The notes beneath the pieces are model-generated. The model worked only from the letters and a program-made list of their open reading frames with translations. It made no database searches and was not told the DNA's origin. DNA of 64,000 bases from Streptomyces sp. NBC_00691 (lineage in GTDB: Bacteria; Actinomycetota; Actinomycetes; Streptomycetales; Streptomycetaceae): positions 4,008,501 through 4,072,500 of the forward strand of contig NZ_CP109007.1 of assembly GCF_036226665.1 (NCBI RefSeq). The letters run 5' to 3'. The position numbers were made by a program, and so were the translations under genes. Positions 8,219 to 16,997 of the stretch are shown here, piece after piece (positions within the stretch are counted from its first letter, which is position 1; the number at the start of each line of letters is the position of its first letter).

Positions 8219-9010
8219 GCGCTTCGGCGTCGCGATGCCCAGGACCCGGTCCTTGAGTGCCGGGAACTGTTCGCGGGTCGTCGTGACCTTCGCCGGGTCC
8301 AGGACCACGCGCAGGATCTCCTCGTCCGGGCCCGCCTCCGCGAGGGTCTCGCCCCACGGGTCGACGACGATCGAGTGGCCGGCCTGCTCCACGCCCGCGT
8401 GCGTGCCCGCCGTACCGCAGGCGAGGACGTACGCCTGGTTCTCGACGGCGCGGGCCCGGGCCAGCAGGCTCCAGTGGGCGCGGCGCCGGGCCGGCCAGCC
8501 GGCCGGGACGACGAAGGCCTGGGCGCCCGCGTCGACGAGCCCGCGGAACAGCTCGGGGAAGCGCAGGTCGTAGCAGGTGCCGACGCCGACGGTGAGGTGC
8601 GGCAGGTCGACGGTGACCAGGTCCTCCCCCGCGGCCATCATCACCGCCTCGCCCTTGTCGAAGCCGAAGCGGTGGATCTTGCGGTAGGAGGCGGCGAGTT
8701 CGCCGTCGGGGGAGAGGACGAGCGAGGTGTTGTACAGCGCGCCCCCCTCCGCCTCCACGAAGGATCCGGCGTGCAGCCAGACCCCGGCGTCGCGCGCGGC
8801 GGCGGCCATCGCGCGGTGCGTGGGGCCGTTCAGCGGCTCGGCCTCGGCGGCGAAGGACTCGTACGCGAAGGCGCCCATGGGCCACAGTTCGGGCAGGACG
8901 ACGAGGTCGGCGCGGCCGGATTCCTCCTGTACGAGACGGGCCACGCGGGCACGTCGGGCGTCGACCGGTTCGTCCGGGTCTACCGCGATCTGGATCAGCG
9001 AGGCGCGCAC
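8213..9010 (-). CDS. Carbon-nitrogen hydrolase (nitrilase superfamily)
   Basis: A 265-residue cytosolic hydrolase with the complete nitrilase catalytic set: Glu41 in VLPELWP, Lys111 in YRKIHRFG and Cys146 in GTCYDLRFPEL. Members of this branch hydrolyse small amides such as omega-amino or omega-amide acids; the substrate cannot be fixed from sequence. Length is normal for the family. It is transcribed divergently from the DinB-fold enzyme gene. Its 3' end lies in a short direct repeat. Confidence 0.88.
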   Translation of the reverse strand: MRASLIQIAVDPDEPVDARRARVARLVQEESGRADLVVLPELWPMGAFAYESFAAEAEPLNGPTHRAMAAAARDAGVWLHAGSFVEAEGGALYNTSLVLSPDGELAASYRKIHRFGFDKGEAVMMAAGEDLVTVDLPHLTVGVGTCYDLRFPELFRGLVDAGAQAFVVPAGWPARRRAHWSLLARARAVENQAYVLACGTAGTHAGVEQAGHSIVVDPWGETLAEAGPDEEILRVVLDPAKVTTTREQFPALKDRVLGIATPKRG

Positions 9011-9165
9011 ACTACCACCGTCCTGGCATTCGAGCCGTCAACACCGGCCTACGATCGTCACACGAAAGCACTGCCGGGGTGCCTTCGGGCAGCGTAACTT
9101 AGCGTCCGAGCCTCCCACCCAGTCGTGCTTTCAGCCCGCGCACCGAAGAACCGCCGAGGGGTCCC

Positions 9166-9993
9166 GTGACCGTCCATCCCAGCCTCCAGAACTACGCCGA
9201 CGCCTGGACCCATTCCATCGAGGCGATAGCCGAGCTGGTGCAGCCGCTCGTGGAGGGCGAGTGGAACCGGCCCACACCGTGCCCCGGCTGGTCGGTGCGG
9301 GACATCGTGTCCCATGTGATCGGCATGGAGACCGAGATGCTCGGCGACCCGCGCCCGATCCACTCCCTGCCGCGCGATCTCTACCACGTACGCAGTGACT
9401 TCGCGCGCTACATGGAGGTCCAGGTCGATGTGCGGAGGCATCACACGGCGCCGGAGATGACCTCGGAGCTCGAGTACATCCTGATCCGCCGGGCCCGCCA
9501 GCTCCGCAACGAGAACCGCTCCCCCGAGCACCTGATCCGCGCCCCCCTCGGCGCCGAGCAGTCCCTGGAACTGGCCTACCGGATGCGCGCCTTCGACGTG
9601 TGGGTGCACGAGCAGGACCTGCGGGTCGCGCTGGGCACACCGGGCAACCTGGACTCGGCGGGCGCCCACGTGACGCGTGACGTGCTCCTGGCGGCCCTGC
9701 CGAAGGTCATCGCCAAGGACGCCGGGGCGCCCGCCTCCTCGGCCGTCGTCATCGACGTCAGCGGCCCGGTGGAGTTCCTGCGGACGGTACGGGTCGACGC
9801 GGAGGGCCGGGGTTCGATAGACGGTGCGCCCTCGCTCGGCCCGGCGGTGACGCTGGCGACGGACTGGGAGACGTTCGTGCGCCTCGCCTGCGGCCGGGTC
9901 CGGCCGGCCGATGTGGCCGACCGGGTCAAGACGGAGGGCGACGAGGCACTGGCCCGGGCCATCCTCGACAACTTCGCGGTGACGCCCCGATAG
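9166..9993 (+). CDS. Mycothiol-dependent maleylpyruvate isomerase-like (DinB fold) protein
   Basis: A 275-residue protein. The N-terminal MDMPI/DinB helical bundle shows the metal site: His50 in RDIVSHVIGMETEM, and Asp144 and His148 in FDVWVHEQDLR. The short C-terminal domain ends with DNFAVTP. Actinobacteria have many such enzymes, which use mycothiol as cofactor. Only a few, such as maleylpyruvate isomerase, have known reactions, so the family name is not a substrate assignment. GTG 9166 was chosen because the family begins close to the SLQNYADAW helix. It converges with the MFS gene. Confidence 0.85.
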   Translation: MTVHPSLQNYADAWTHSIEAIAELVQPLVEGEWNRPTPCPGWSVRDIVSHVIGMETEMLGDPRPIHSLPRDLYHVRSDFARYMEVQVDVRRHHTAPEMTSELEYILIRRARQLRNENRSPEHLIRAPLGAEQSLELAYRMRAFDVWVHEQDLRVALGTPGNLDSAGAHVTRDVLLAALPKVIAKDAGAPASSAVVIDVSGPVEFLRTVRVDAEGRGSIDGAPSLGPAVTLATDWETFVRLACGRVRPADVADRVKTEGDEALARAILDNFAVTPR

Positions 9994-10018
9994 GTCCCGG
10001 TACGGGGGCGCCGGTTCC

Positions 10019-11335
10019 CTAGACGGGAACGTGGACGGCTTCCACCCTGCTGGCGACGAGCCGTTCCCGTTCCCTGCGATGGGTGCGGGCCTTGAGACGC
10101 AGGATCTGCACGACGCCGAGGGCCTCCAGGACGAAGACCGAAGAGAACGCGATCCGGTAGTTGTCGCCGGTCGCGTCGAGCAGCACGCCCACGGCGAGCA
10201 GCGTCGTCATCGAGGCGACGAAGCCGCCCATGTTGACGATGCCGGACGCGGTGCCCTGACGCTCCGGCGGATTGGCCGGACGGGCGAAGTCGAAGCCGAT
10301 CATCGAGGCCGGTCCGCAGGCGCCGAGGACCAGGCAGAGGGTGACGAGCAGCCACATCGGGGCGTGGTCGCCGGGGTACGCGAGGGTGGTCGCCCACAAC
10401 AGGGCGGTCGCGGCGACCGTGCCGAGGGCGAGCGGCGCGCGGGCCGTGTGGTGGCGGGCGATGATCTGCCCGTACGCGAGGCCGACGACCATGTTCGACA
10501 GGACGACCAGGGTGAGCAGGGTACCGGCGGTCGACCGGGAGAGGCCCTGCGCCTCCACCAGGTACGGCAGTCCCCACAGGAGCAGGAAGACCATCGCGGG
10601 GAACTGCGTGGTGAAGTGCACCCACATGCCGAGCCGGGTGCCGGGTTCCCGCCAGGACTCGGCGATCTGACGGCGTACGAAGGCGGCGCCCGCGTGCGTG
10701 GCGGGCTGCGGCTCGTACCCCTCGGGGTGGTCCTTGAGGAAGAGCAGCATCAGGACGAGGACGACGACGCCGGCGAGGGAGCTGCCGACGAAGGTGGTCG
10801 TCCAGCCGAGGCCGTGCAGGGCACGGGCGATGAAGACGGTGGAGACGAGGTTGCCGGCCATGCCGAAGAGCGCGGCGACCTGGCCGATGAGCGGGCCCCT
10901 GCGGGCCGGGAACCAGCGGCTGCCGAGCCGCAGGACGCTGATGAAGGTCATGGCGTCGCCGCAGCCGAGCAGCGCCCGGGAGGCGAGCGCGGTGCCGTAC
11001 GAGGGGGAGAGCGCGAAGCCCAGCTGGCCGAGGGTGAACAGGACGACGCCGAGGGCGAGGACCTTCTTGGTGCCGAGCCGGTCGACCATGAGGCCGACGG
11101 GTATCTGCATGCCCGCGTAGACGAGCAGCTGGAGGATGGAGAAGGTGGAGAGCGCGGAGGCGTTGACGTCGAAGCGGTCGGCGGCGTCGAGTCCGGCGAC
11201 CCCGAGGGACGTGCGGAAGATGACGGCGACGAAGTAGACGGCGACGCCGACGCCCCAGACCAGGGCGGCCCGGCGGCCGCCGGGCGGATCGCCGGGGAGG
11301 GTCACGGCGGAACCGTAGCCGTTGCGGTTGCTCAT
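10019..11335 (-). CDS. Major facilitator superfamily transporter
   Basis: A 438-residue inner-membrane transporter with about 12 hydrophobic helices in two halves. The MFS loop 2-3 motif is present as DRLGTKKVLALG, and a central hydrophilic loop carries HPEGYEPQP. The layout resembles the anion:cation symporter and sugar-phosphate-type MFS groups; the substrate is unknown. The ATG at 11335 overlaps the stop of the upstream GntR gene (ATGA), so the two genes form a translationally coupled pair. The regulator probably responds to the transported compound. Confidence 0.85.
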   Translation of the reverse strand: MSNRNGYGSAVTLPGDPPGGRRAALVWGVGVAVYFVAVIFRTSLGVAGLDAADRFDVNASALSTFSILQLLVYAGMQIPVGLMVDRLGTKKVLALGVVLFTLGQLGFALSPSYGTALASRALLGCGDAMTFISVLRLGSRWFPARRGPLIGQVAALFGMAGNLVSTVFIARALHGLGWTTTFVGSSLAGVVVLVLMLLFLKDHPEGYEPQPATHAGAAFVRRQIAESWREPGTRLGMWVHFTTQFPAMVFLLLWGLPYLVEAQGLSRSTAGTLLTLVVLSNMVVGLAYGQIIARHHTARAPLALGTVAATALLWATTLAYPGDHAPMWLLVTLCLVLGACGPASMIGFDFARPANPPERQGTASGIVNMGGFVASMTTLLAVGVLLDATGDNYRIAFSSVFVLEALGVVQILRLKARTHRRERERLVASRVEAVHVPV

Positions 11336-11985
11336 CGGTCCTCGCCCCGGACCAGGACCTTCACCCAGCTGAGGTGCTGGCGGACGCAGTGCGCCGCGCC
11401 CTCGGTGTCGCCGGCTCTTATCCGGTCGAGGATCTCGGCGTGCTCGGTGATGTTCTTGGCGACCCGGTCGGGCTGGGACTGCATCACGGCGACGCCCATC
11501 CGCAGCTGGCGGTCGCGGAGCTGGTCGTAGAGGCGGGAGAGGATCTGGTTGCCGGCGTGCTGCACGATCTCGGCGTGGAAGCACCGGTCGGTGACCGCCA
11601 CCTCGGCGAGGTCCCCGGCCGCGGCCCGCTGCTTCTGCTCCTCCAGGAGCTCCTCCAGCCGCTCGATGAGCGAGGCGGGCGCGGGGACGGCGCGGCGGAC
11701 GGCGAACTCCTCGACGAGCAGCCGGGTCTCGACGACGTCGGCGATCTCCTGGACGGAGACGGCGAGGACGAGGGCGCCCTTCTTCGGGTAGAGCTTGAGC
11801 AGCCCTTCCATCTCCAGCTTGAGCAGCGCCTCGCGGACGGGCGTCCGTGACACCCCTACGGCGAGAGCCAGTTCGCCCTCGGTGAGGAGGGTGCCTCCCT
11901 CGTAGCGCCGGTCGAGTACGGCCTGCTTGACGTGCATGTAGACGCGGTCGGCTGCGGGTGCCTGCTTGGCCGGGGCGGAGGGCAT
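11332..11985 (-). CDS. GntR-family regulator, FCD (FadR) subgroup
   Basis: A 217-residue regulator from ATG 11985. The winged HTH is at about 15-75 (LTEGELALAVGVSRTPVREALLKLEMEG). The C-terminal FCD ligand domain has the Asp/His metal-type residues in VETRLLVEEFAVR, DRCFHAEIVQHAGN and ITEHAEILDRI. It is upstream of and coupled to the MFS transporter. An in-frame ATG 30 bases farther upstream is possible but encodes an atypical extension and lies against the putative operator. It probably autoregulates the pair. Confidence 0.88.
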   Translation of the reverse strand: MPSAPAKQAPAADRVYMHVKQAVLDRRYEGGTLLTEGELALAVGVSRTPVREALLKLEMEGLLKLYPKKGALVLAVSVQEIADVVETRLLVEEFAVRRAVPAPASLIERLEELLEEQKQRAAAGDLAEVAVTDRCFHAEIVQHAGNQILSRLYDQLRDRQLRMGVAVMQSQPDRVAKNITEHAEILDRIRAGDTEGAAHCVRQHLSWVKVLVRGEDR

Positions 11986-12000
11986 GCGCACAGCATAGAT

Positions 12001-12021
12001 ACAACAGAGGTGCAACAGAGA
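12001..12021. promoter_or_regulatory. Direct repeat CAACAGAG, 11-bp period, upstream of GntR
   Basis: CAACAGAG occurs at 12002-12009 and 12013-12020, one helical turn apart and 17-35 bases upstream of the GntR start. On the coding strand it is preceded by the terminator hairpin of the bkd operon. A direct-repeat operator or activator site for the GntR-MFS pair is plausible; binding is inferred. Confidence 0.35.
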
Positions 12022-12046
12022 GCCCCGTCCACATCATGGACGGGGC
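12022..12046 (-). terminator. Terminator hairpin of the first bkd operon
   Basis: A 9-bp perfect stem (12022-12030 with 12038-12046) and a 7-base loop. It lies 35 bases past the stop of the E2 gene, beyond the parS site. No U-run follows, as is usual in Streptomyces. Confidence 0.6.
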
Positions 12047-12051
12047 CTCAT

Positions 12052-12065
12052 GTTTCACGTGAAAC
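12052..12065. other. parS centromere site (ParB binding)
   Basis: GTTTCACGTGAAAC is a perfect 14-bp palindrome identical to the Streptomyces/Bacillus parS consensus. It lies between the E2 stop codon (12081) and the operon terminator. ParB loads at clusters of such sites around oriC, so this places the window in the origin-proximal core. Confidence 0.9.
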
Positions 12066-12080
12066 GGGCGAACCCGCGCA

Positions 12081-13553
12081 CTACGCCCAGCTGATCAGGC
12101 GCTTCGGCTGCTCCAGGATCGCGGCGACGTCCGCCAGGAACTTGGAGCCCAGCTCGCCGTCGACCAGTCGGTGATCGAAGGAGAGGGCCAGCGTCGTGAC
12201 CTGTCGCGGCTTCACCTTGCCCTTGTGGACCCACGGCTGGAGCTTGATCGCACCGACCGCGAGGATCGCGGACTCGCCGGGGTTCAGGATGGGCGTACCG
12301 GTGTCGACGCCGAAGACGCCGACGTTGGTGATGGTGAAGGTGCCGCCCTGCATCGCCGCCGGGGTCGTCTTCCCCTCACGGGCGGTGGAGATCAGCTCGC
12401 TCAGCGACGCCGAGAGCTCGGGCAGGGTCTGCGCGTGCGCGTCCTTGATGTTCGGCACGAGCAGACCGCGCGGGGTGGCCGCGGCGATGCCCAGGTTCAC
12501 GTAGTGCTTGAGGACGATCTCCTGCGCCGCCTCGTCCCAGGCCGCGTTGATCTCCGGGTTGCGCCGGACGGCGACCAGGACGGCCTTGGCGATGAGGAGC
12601 AGCGGGTTGACCCGCAGGCCCGCCATGTCCGTACCGGACTTGAGCTCCTCGACCAGCTTCATCGTGCGCGTGATGTCGAAGGTCACGAACTCGGTGACGT
12701 GCGGGGCGGTGAAGGCCGACCCGACCATCGCCGCCGCCGTGGCCTTCCGTACGCCCTTGACGGGGATACGGGTCTCCCGGGCGTCGGTCGACACCGCGGG
12801 AGCCGCCGGCACGGCCACCGGGGCGGCCACCGGCTGGGCGACGGGCGTCGGGGCCGGGGCCTCGACGGCCGGCGCGGGCGCCGGAGCGGCCGCCGCGTGG
12901 ACGTCCTCACGGGTGATGATGCCGTCCGGCCCGGTCGGGGTGACCGTCGCCAGGTCGACGCCCAGGTCCTTCGCGAGCTTGCGGACCGGCGGCTTGGCCA
13001 GCGGGCGCCCGGCACCGGGCCCGTGCCCGTTGAGCTGCTCCGGCACGGAGACCGGGACGGCGACGGGGACGGCGGCCGGAGCGGCCGGCGCCGGAGCGAC
13101 GGGAGCGGCCGGAACCGCACCCTGCGCCACCTTGCGGGGGCGCCGCTTGGTGGAACTGGCGGCCACGCCGTAGCCGACGAGGACGGGCGTACGGCCCTGC
13201 GGCTCCGCCTCCTCCTCGGCGACGGGCGCGGCCGGAGCGACGGGCGCGGGAGCGACCGCCGCGGCGGCGACCGGAGCGGCCTCGGCCGCCGGCACCTCGG
13301 GCGCCGCCCCGCCGCCGACGTTCACCGAGATGATGACCTGGCCGACGTCGACCGTGGTCCCCTCGGCGAAGCGCAGCTCGTGGACCGTGCCGTCGAAGGG
13401 GATCGGCAGCTCGACCGCGGCCTTGGCCGTCTCGACCTCGCACACGATCTGGCCGTCCTCGACCGTGTCACCGGGCTGGACGTACCACTTGAGGATCTCG
13501 GCCTCGGTGAGGCCCTCGCCCACATCGGGCATCTTGAATTCGCGGATCGTCAC
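12081..13553 (-). CDS. bkdC: Branched-chain alpha-keto acid dehydrogenase E2 (dihydrolipoamide acyltransferase), operon 1
   Basis: A 490-residue E2 protein. The lipoyl domain is at 1-80, with the lipoylated lysine at Lys44 in EVETAKAAVEL. Long Ala/Pro-rich linkers (about 82-180 and 220-250) flank a peripheral subunit-binding domain at about 183-220 (PPVRKLAKDLGVDLATV). The C-terminal catalytic acyltransferase domain carries FDHRLVDGELG. It transfers the branched acyl group to CoA in the inner core of the complex. It is last in the E1a-E1b-E2 operon, 10 bases after E1b. Generic pyruvate or oxo-acid E2 is an alternative label. Confidence 0.88.
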   Translation of the reverse strand: MTIREFKMPDVGEGLTEAEILKWYVQPGDTVEDGQIVCEVETAKAAVELPIPFDGTVHELRFAEGTTVDVGQVIISVNVGGGAAPEVPAAEAAPVAAAAVAPAPVAPAAPVAEEEAEPQGRTPVLVGYGVAASSTKRRPRKVAQGAVPAAPVAPAPAAPAAVPVAVPVSVPEQLNGHGPGAGRPLAKPPVRKLAKDLGVDLATVTPTGPDGIITREDVHAAAAPAPAPAVEAPAPTPVAQPVAAPVAVPAAPAVSTDARETRIPVKGVRKATAAAMVGSAFTAPHVTEFVTFDITRTMKLVEELKSGTDMAGLRVNPLLLIAKAVLVAVRRNPEINAAWDEAAQEIVLKHYVNLGIAAATPRGLLVPNIKDAHAQTLPELSASLSELISTAREGKTTPAAMQGGTFTITNVGVFGVDTGTPILNPGESAILAVGAIKLQPWVHKGKVKPRQVTTLALSFDHRLVDGELGSKFLADVAAILEQPKRLISWA

Positions 13554-13563
13554 GGTGCTCTCC

Positions 13564-14544
13564 TCAGTACGCCAGCGAGCGGTCGACGGCGTCGAGCACG
13601 CGATCGAGACCCGGCAGGTACTCCTCCTCCAGGCGCGCCGGCGGGTACGGCGCGTGGTAGCCGCCGACCCGCAGGACGGGGGCCTCCAGGTGGTAGAAGC
13701 AGCGCTCGGTGATCCGGGCGGCGATCTCCGCGCCGGCGCCGTAGAAGACCGGGGCCTCGTGGACCACCACGAGGTGGCGGGTCTTCTCGACGGACCGCTG
13801 GATGGCGTCGAAGTCGATCGGGGACATCGAACGGAGGTCCAGGACCTCGACCGACTTGCCCTCCTCCTGGGCGGCCGCGGCGGCCTCCAGGCAGACCTTC
13901 ACCATCGGGCCGTACGCGGCGAGCGTGAGGTCGCTGCCCTCGCGCGCCACCCGGGCCTGGTGGAGCGCGCCGGGGATGGCCTCGGTGTCGACCTCGCCCT
14001 TGTCCCAGTAACGGCGCTTGGGCTCGAAGAAGATGACCGGGTCGTCGCTCTGGATGGCCTGCTGGAGCATCCAGTAGGCGTCCGAGGAGTTGGACGGCGA
14101 GACGACCTTGAGACCCGGGACGTGCGCGAAGAGCGCCTCGGGGGACTCGGAGTGGTGCTCGACCGCGCCGATGCCGCCGCCGTACGGGATACGGATGACG
14201 ACGGGCATCTTGACCTTGCCGAGCGCACGGGCGTGCATCTTGGCGAGCTGCGTGACGATCTGGTCGTACGCGGGGAAGACGAAACCGTCGAACTGGATCT
14301 CGACGACCGGGCGGTAGCCGCGCAGGGCCAGACCGATCGCGGTGCCGACGATGCCGGACTCGGCGAGCGGCGAGTCGATGACCCGGTCCTCGCCGAAGTC
14401 CTTCTGCAGACCGTCGGTGACCCGGAAGACACCGCCGAGCTTGCCGACGTCCTCGCCCATGATGAGGACCTTGGGGTCGGTCTCCAGCGCCTTGCGGAGC
14501 GACTCGTTGAGCGCCTTGGCGAGCGGAAGCTTCTGTACAGCCAT
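13564..14544 (-). CDS. bkdB: Branched-chain alpha-keto acid dehydrogenase E1 beta subunit, operon 1
   Basis: A 326-residue transketolase-type pyrimidine-binding subunit. It contains MGEDVGKLGGVFRVTDGL near residue 30, then DSPLAESGIVGTAIGLALRG and QFDGFVFPAYDQI. The C-terminal transketolase domain includes YGPMVKVCLEAA. It forms the a2b2 E1 heterotetramer with the upstream alpha subunit and decarboxylates branched 2-oxo acids using thiamine diphosphate. ATG 14544 is separated from the E1a stop by only two bases, so the subunits are translated together. Confidence 0.9.
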   Translation of the reverse strand: MAVQKLPLAKALNESLRKALETDPKVLIMGEDVGKLGGVFRVTDGLQKDFGEDRVIDSPLAESGIVGTAIGLALRGYRPVVEIQFDGFVFPAYDQIVTQLAKMHARALGKVKMPVVIRIPYGGGIGAVEHHSESPEALFAHVPGLKVVSPSNSSDAYWMLQQAIQSDDPVIFFEPKRRYWDKGEVDTEAIPGALHQARVAREGSDLTLAAYGPMVKVCLEAAAAAQEEGKSVEVLDLRSMSPIDFDAIQRSVEKTRHLVVVHEAPVFYGAGAEIAARITERCFYHLEAPVLRVGGYHAPYPPARLEEEYLPGLDRVLDAVDRSLAY

Positions 14545-14546
14545 GG

Positions 14547-15725
14547 TTACTTGACCTCGCCATCCGCGAAGGACGCCTGGTAGGCGGCGAACTGCGCGCG
14601 CTCCTCGTCGACGAGCGAGTGCCCGTCCGCGTACACGTTCTCGAAGATCGCCATGTCGTCGGGGTCGGGCATGTTGCGCACGCCCTCGCGGACGCGCTTG
14701 CCGAGCGCCTCGCTCTCGGCCTCCAGGGCCTCGAAGAAGGCCTCGTCGGCGTGGCCCTCGCGCTCCAGGTACGCCTTGAGGCGCAGGATCGGGTCCTTGG
14801 CCTCCCAGGCCTCCCGCTCCTCGTCCCGGCGGTACTTCGTCGGGTCGTCGGAGGTGGTGTGGGCGCCCATGCGGTAGGTGAAGGCCTCGACGAGGGTCGG
14901 GCCCTCGCCGCGGCGGGCGCGCTCCAGGGCGGAGCGGGTGACGGCGAGGCAGGCCAGGACGTCGTTGCCGTCGACCCGGACGCCGGGGAAGCCGAAGCCG
15001 CGGGCGCGCTGGTAGAGCGGGACGCGGGTCTGCTTCTCGGTGGGCTCGGAGATCGCCCACTGGTTGTTCTGGCAGAAGAACACGACGGGCGCGTTGTAGA
15101 CCGCGGAGAAGGTGAACGCCTCGTTGACGTCGCCCTGGCTGGAGGCGCCGTCGCCGAAGTAGGCGATCACGGCGGAATCCGCGCCGTCCTTGGCGATACC
15201 CATCGCATAACCCGTGGCGTGCAGGGTCTGGGAGCCGATGACGATCGTGTAGAGGTGGAAATTGTTGCTGTTGGGATCCCAGCCACCGTGGTTCACACCG
15301 CGGAACATTCCCAGCAGATTCGTCGGGTCGACGCCACGCACCCACGCGACACCGTGTTCGCGATAGGTCGGGAAGACGTAGTCGTCGTCCCGCAGGGCGC
15401 GGCCGGAACCGATCTGGGCGGCCTCCTGGCCGAGCAGCGAGGCCCACAGGCCCAGCTCGCCCTGACGCTGCAGCGAGGTCGCCTCGGCGTCGAAGCGTCG
15501 GGTGAGGACCATGTCGCGGTAGAGACCGCGCAGCTCCTCGGCGCTCAGGTCGATGTCGTAATCGGGGTGCTGGACGCGCTCTCCCTCGGGCGTCAGCAGC
15601 TGGACGAGCTCGGGCTCTGCGCCCTGCGCCGCCGGTGCCTTCTTCGCGCTTGCGGCGCTGGTGGTGCGCTTGGCGCCGCTGCTGCGTCGCGTCGTCTTGC
15701 GCGCGGCAGTGCTCTCCACGGTCAC
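14547..15725 (-). CDS. bkdA: Branched-chain alpha-keto acid dehydrogenase E1 alpha subunit, operon 1
   Basis: A 392-residue TPP-dependent dehydrogenase alpha subunit. The thiamine diphosphate motif is GDGASSQGDVNEAFTFSA, ending in QNNQWAIS. The N-terminal 45 residues are a basic Ser/Thr/Ala extension. The family core begins at the LLTPEGERVQHPDYD region. It starts at GTG 15725 with GGAGGAG about 10 bases upstream. It is the first gene of the operon and faces the response regulator across a 338-base gap. Products feed branched-chain fatty acids and polyketide starters. Pyruvate dehydrogenase E1a is less likely, because pyruvate E1 in actinomycetes is usually the single-chain AceE. Confidence 0.88.
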   Translation of the reverse strand: MTVESTAARKTTRRSSGAKRTTSAASAKKAPAAQGAEPELVQLLTPEGERVQHPDYDIDLSAEELRGLYRDMVLTRRFDAEATSLQRQGELGLWASLLGQEAAQIGSGRALRDDDYVFPTYREHGVAWVRGVDPTNLLGMFRGVNHGGWDPNSNNFHLYTIVIGSQTLHATGYAMGIAKDGADSAVIAYFGDGASSQGDVNEAFTFSAVYNAPVVFFCQNNQWAISEPTEKQTRVPLYQRARGFGFPGVRVDGNDVLACLAVTRSALERARRGEGPTLVEAFTYRMGAHTTSDDPTKYRRDEEREAWEAKDPILRLKAYLEREGHADEAFFEALEAESEALGKRVREGVRNMPDPDDMAIFENVYADGHSLVDEERAQFAAYQASFADGEVK

Positions 15726-15913
15726 GTGCGTGCTCCTCCGTCGGTCCGGCCTCCGGGTTCGCCGGTAAGCCAGTGCGGCTCCGCCTTATCCGTACCCTTC
15801 GCACGGGGTGGGTGCGACGCGGCCGGAGTCGGGCGTGACAGGTGCCCCGGCGAGCGCCGTCATAGGCACGTTACCCATAGTGCGGCATTCCCGCGAAACC
15901 CCACTTGACCTGC

Positions 15914-15940
15914 GATTTTGCTTGGATTTCCAAGTAAATC
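15914..15940. promoter_or_regulatory. Dyad in AT-rich part of the bkd1/response-regulator gap
   Basis: The 338-base gap between bkdA (15725) and the response regulator (16064) holds an AT-rich island around 15900-15950. Within it, CTTGGATTTCCAAG (15921-15934) is a dyad. The flanking GATTT (15914) and AAATC (15936-15940) extend the symmetry, with one base of asymmetry. It is a likely operator or promoter region for one or both divergent units; the binding protein is unknown. The rest of the gap shows nothing else I can name. Confidence 0.4.
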
Positions 15941-16063
15941 GAGAAAAGGGGGACTCGCTGCTGGTCAGCGCATGGACAACGGCCCGACGCCGTCGTCGGA
16001 ACATCCGGCACGTTATCCCGCGCACCCCGGGCGCGGGAAGAGCCAATATGTGAGACTGGCAGC

Positions 16064-16723
16064 GTGCGCGAAGAAGGAAAAATCCGGGTATTTCTGCTCG
16101 ACGACCACGAAGTCGTCCGGCGCGGCGTCCACGAGCTGCTCTCCGTGGAGGACGACATCGAGGTGGTCGGAGAGGCCGGGACGGCAGCGGACGCGCTGGT
16201 CAGGATCCCCGCGACCCGGCCCGACGTCGCCGTGCTCGACGTCCGCCTGCCGGACGGCAGCGGGGTGGAGGTGTGCCGCGAGATCCGTTCGAGGGACGAG
16301 GGCGTCAAGTGCCTGATGCTGACCTCGTACGCGGACGACGAGGCCCTCTTCGACGCGATCATGGCCGGTGCCTCGGGTTATGTCCTCAAGGCCATCCGCG
16401 GCAACGAACTCCTGAACGCGGTACGGGACGTGGCGGCCGGCAAGTCGCTGCTCGACCCGGTGGCGACCGCCCGTGTCCTGGAGCGGCTGCGCGACGGCAA
16501 CAATCCGAAGGGGGACGACAAGCTCGCCAACCTGACGGAGCAGGAGCGCAAGATCCTGGACCTCATCGGCGAGGGCCTCACCAACCGGGTCATCGGCGAG
16601 CGGCTCCACCTCGCGGAGAAGACCATCAAGAACTATGTCTCCAGCCTGCTGTCGAAGCTGGGCATGGAGCGGCGCTCGCAGGCCGCCGCCTACGTGGCGC
16701 GGCTCCAGGCGGAGCGCCACTGA
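16064..16723 (+). CDS. NarL/DevR-type response regulator (orphan)
   Basis: A 219-residue regulator. The receiver domain is at 7-123, with acidic pocket DD at 14-15, phospho-acceptor Asp in VAVLDVRLPDGSG, Thr/Ser in MLTSYAD and Lys in YVLKAI. The LuxR-type HTH is at about 150-210 (LTEQERKILDLIGEGLTNRVIGERLHL). There is no histidine kinase nearby, so it is an orphan. From memory, the S. coelicolor counterpart SCO3818 is an orphan regulator reported to affect antibiotic production. Start GTG 16064. It is divergent from bkd operon 1. Confidence 0.88.
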   Translation: MREEGKIRVFLLDDHEVVRRGVHELLSVEDDIEVVGEAGTAADALVRIPATRPDVAVLDVRLPDGSGVEVCREIRSRDEGVKCLMLTSYADDEALFDAIMAGASGYVLKAIRGNELLNAVRDVAAGKSLLDPVATARVLERLRDGNNPKGDDKLANLTEQERKILDLIGEGLTNRVIGERLHLAEKTIKNYVSSLLSKLGMERRSQAAAYVARLQAERH

Positions 16724-16772
16724 CGCACGGGCAGGGCCCGGAGCCCGCCTCCCGGCGCCGGAGGGGCCCGGA

Positions 16773-16853
16773 GCCCGCCTCCGGGCCGCCGGGTCCGGGC
16801 GCCGCCTCCGGGCCGCCGGGTCCGGGCGCCGCCTCCGGGCCGCCGGGTCCGGG
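16773..16853. repeat. 27-bp tandem repeat, three copies
   Basis: A 27-base unit (CGCCGCCTCCGGGCCGCCGG plus GTCCGGG) is repeated at 16773-16799 (first copy with one or two differences), 16800-16826 and 16827-16853. It is almost pure G+C and lies in the 274-base gap after the response regulator. A shorter repeat of GGCCCGGAGCCCGCCTCC precedes it near 16737-16783. It encodes a Pro/Gly repeat in one frame, but no start or family supports a gene. Confidence 0.8.
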
Positions 16854-16997
16854 CGCCGGTGACGCCGGACCGGCCGGGGGCCCTCACCCTTACGGGCCAG
16901 GGCGCGGCCGGTGGCCCCGATTCGGGACCTACGTCCCCGTGAAAGCGGGGCAGGGGCCCCTTTTCCGACACGGTGCCGGTGGCGGAGAGTGGATGCC

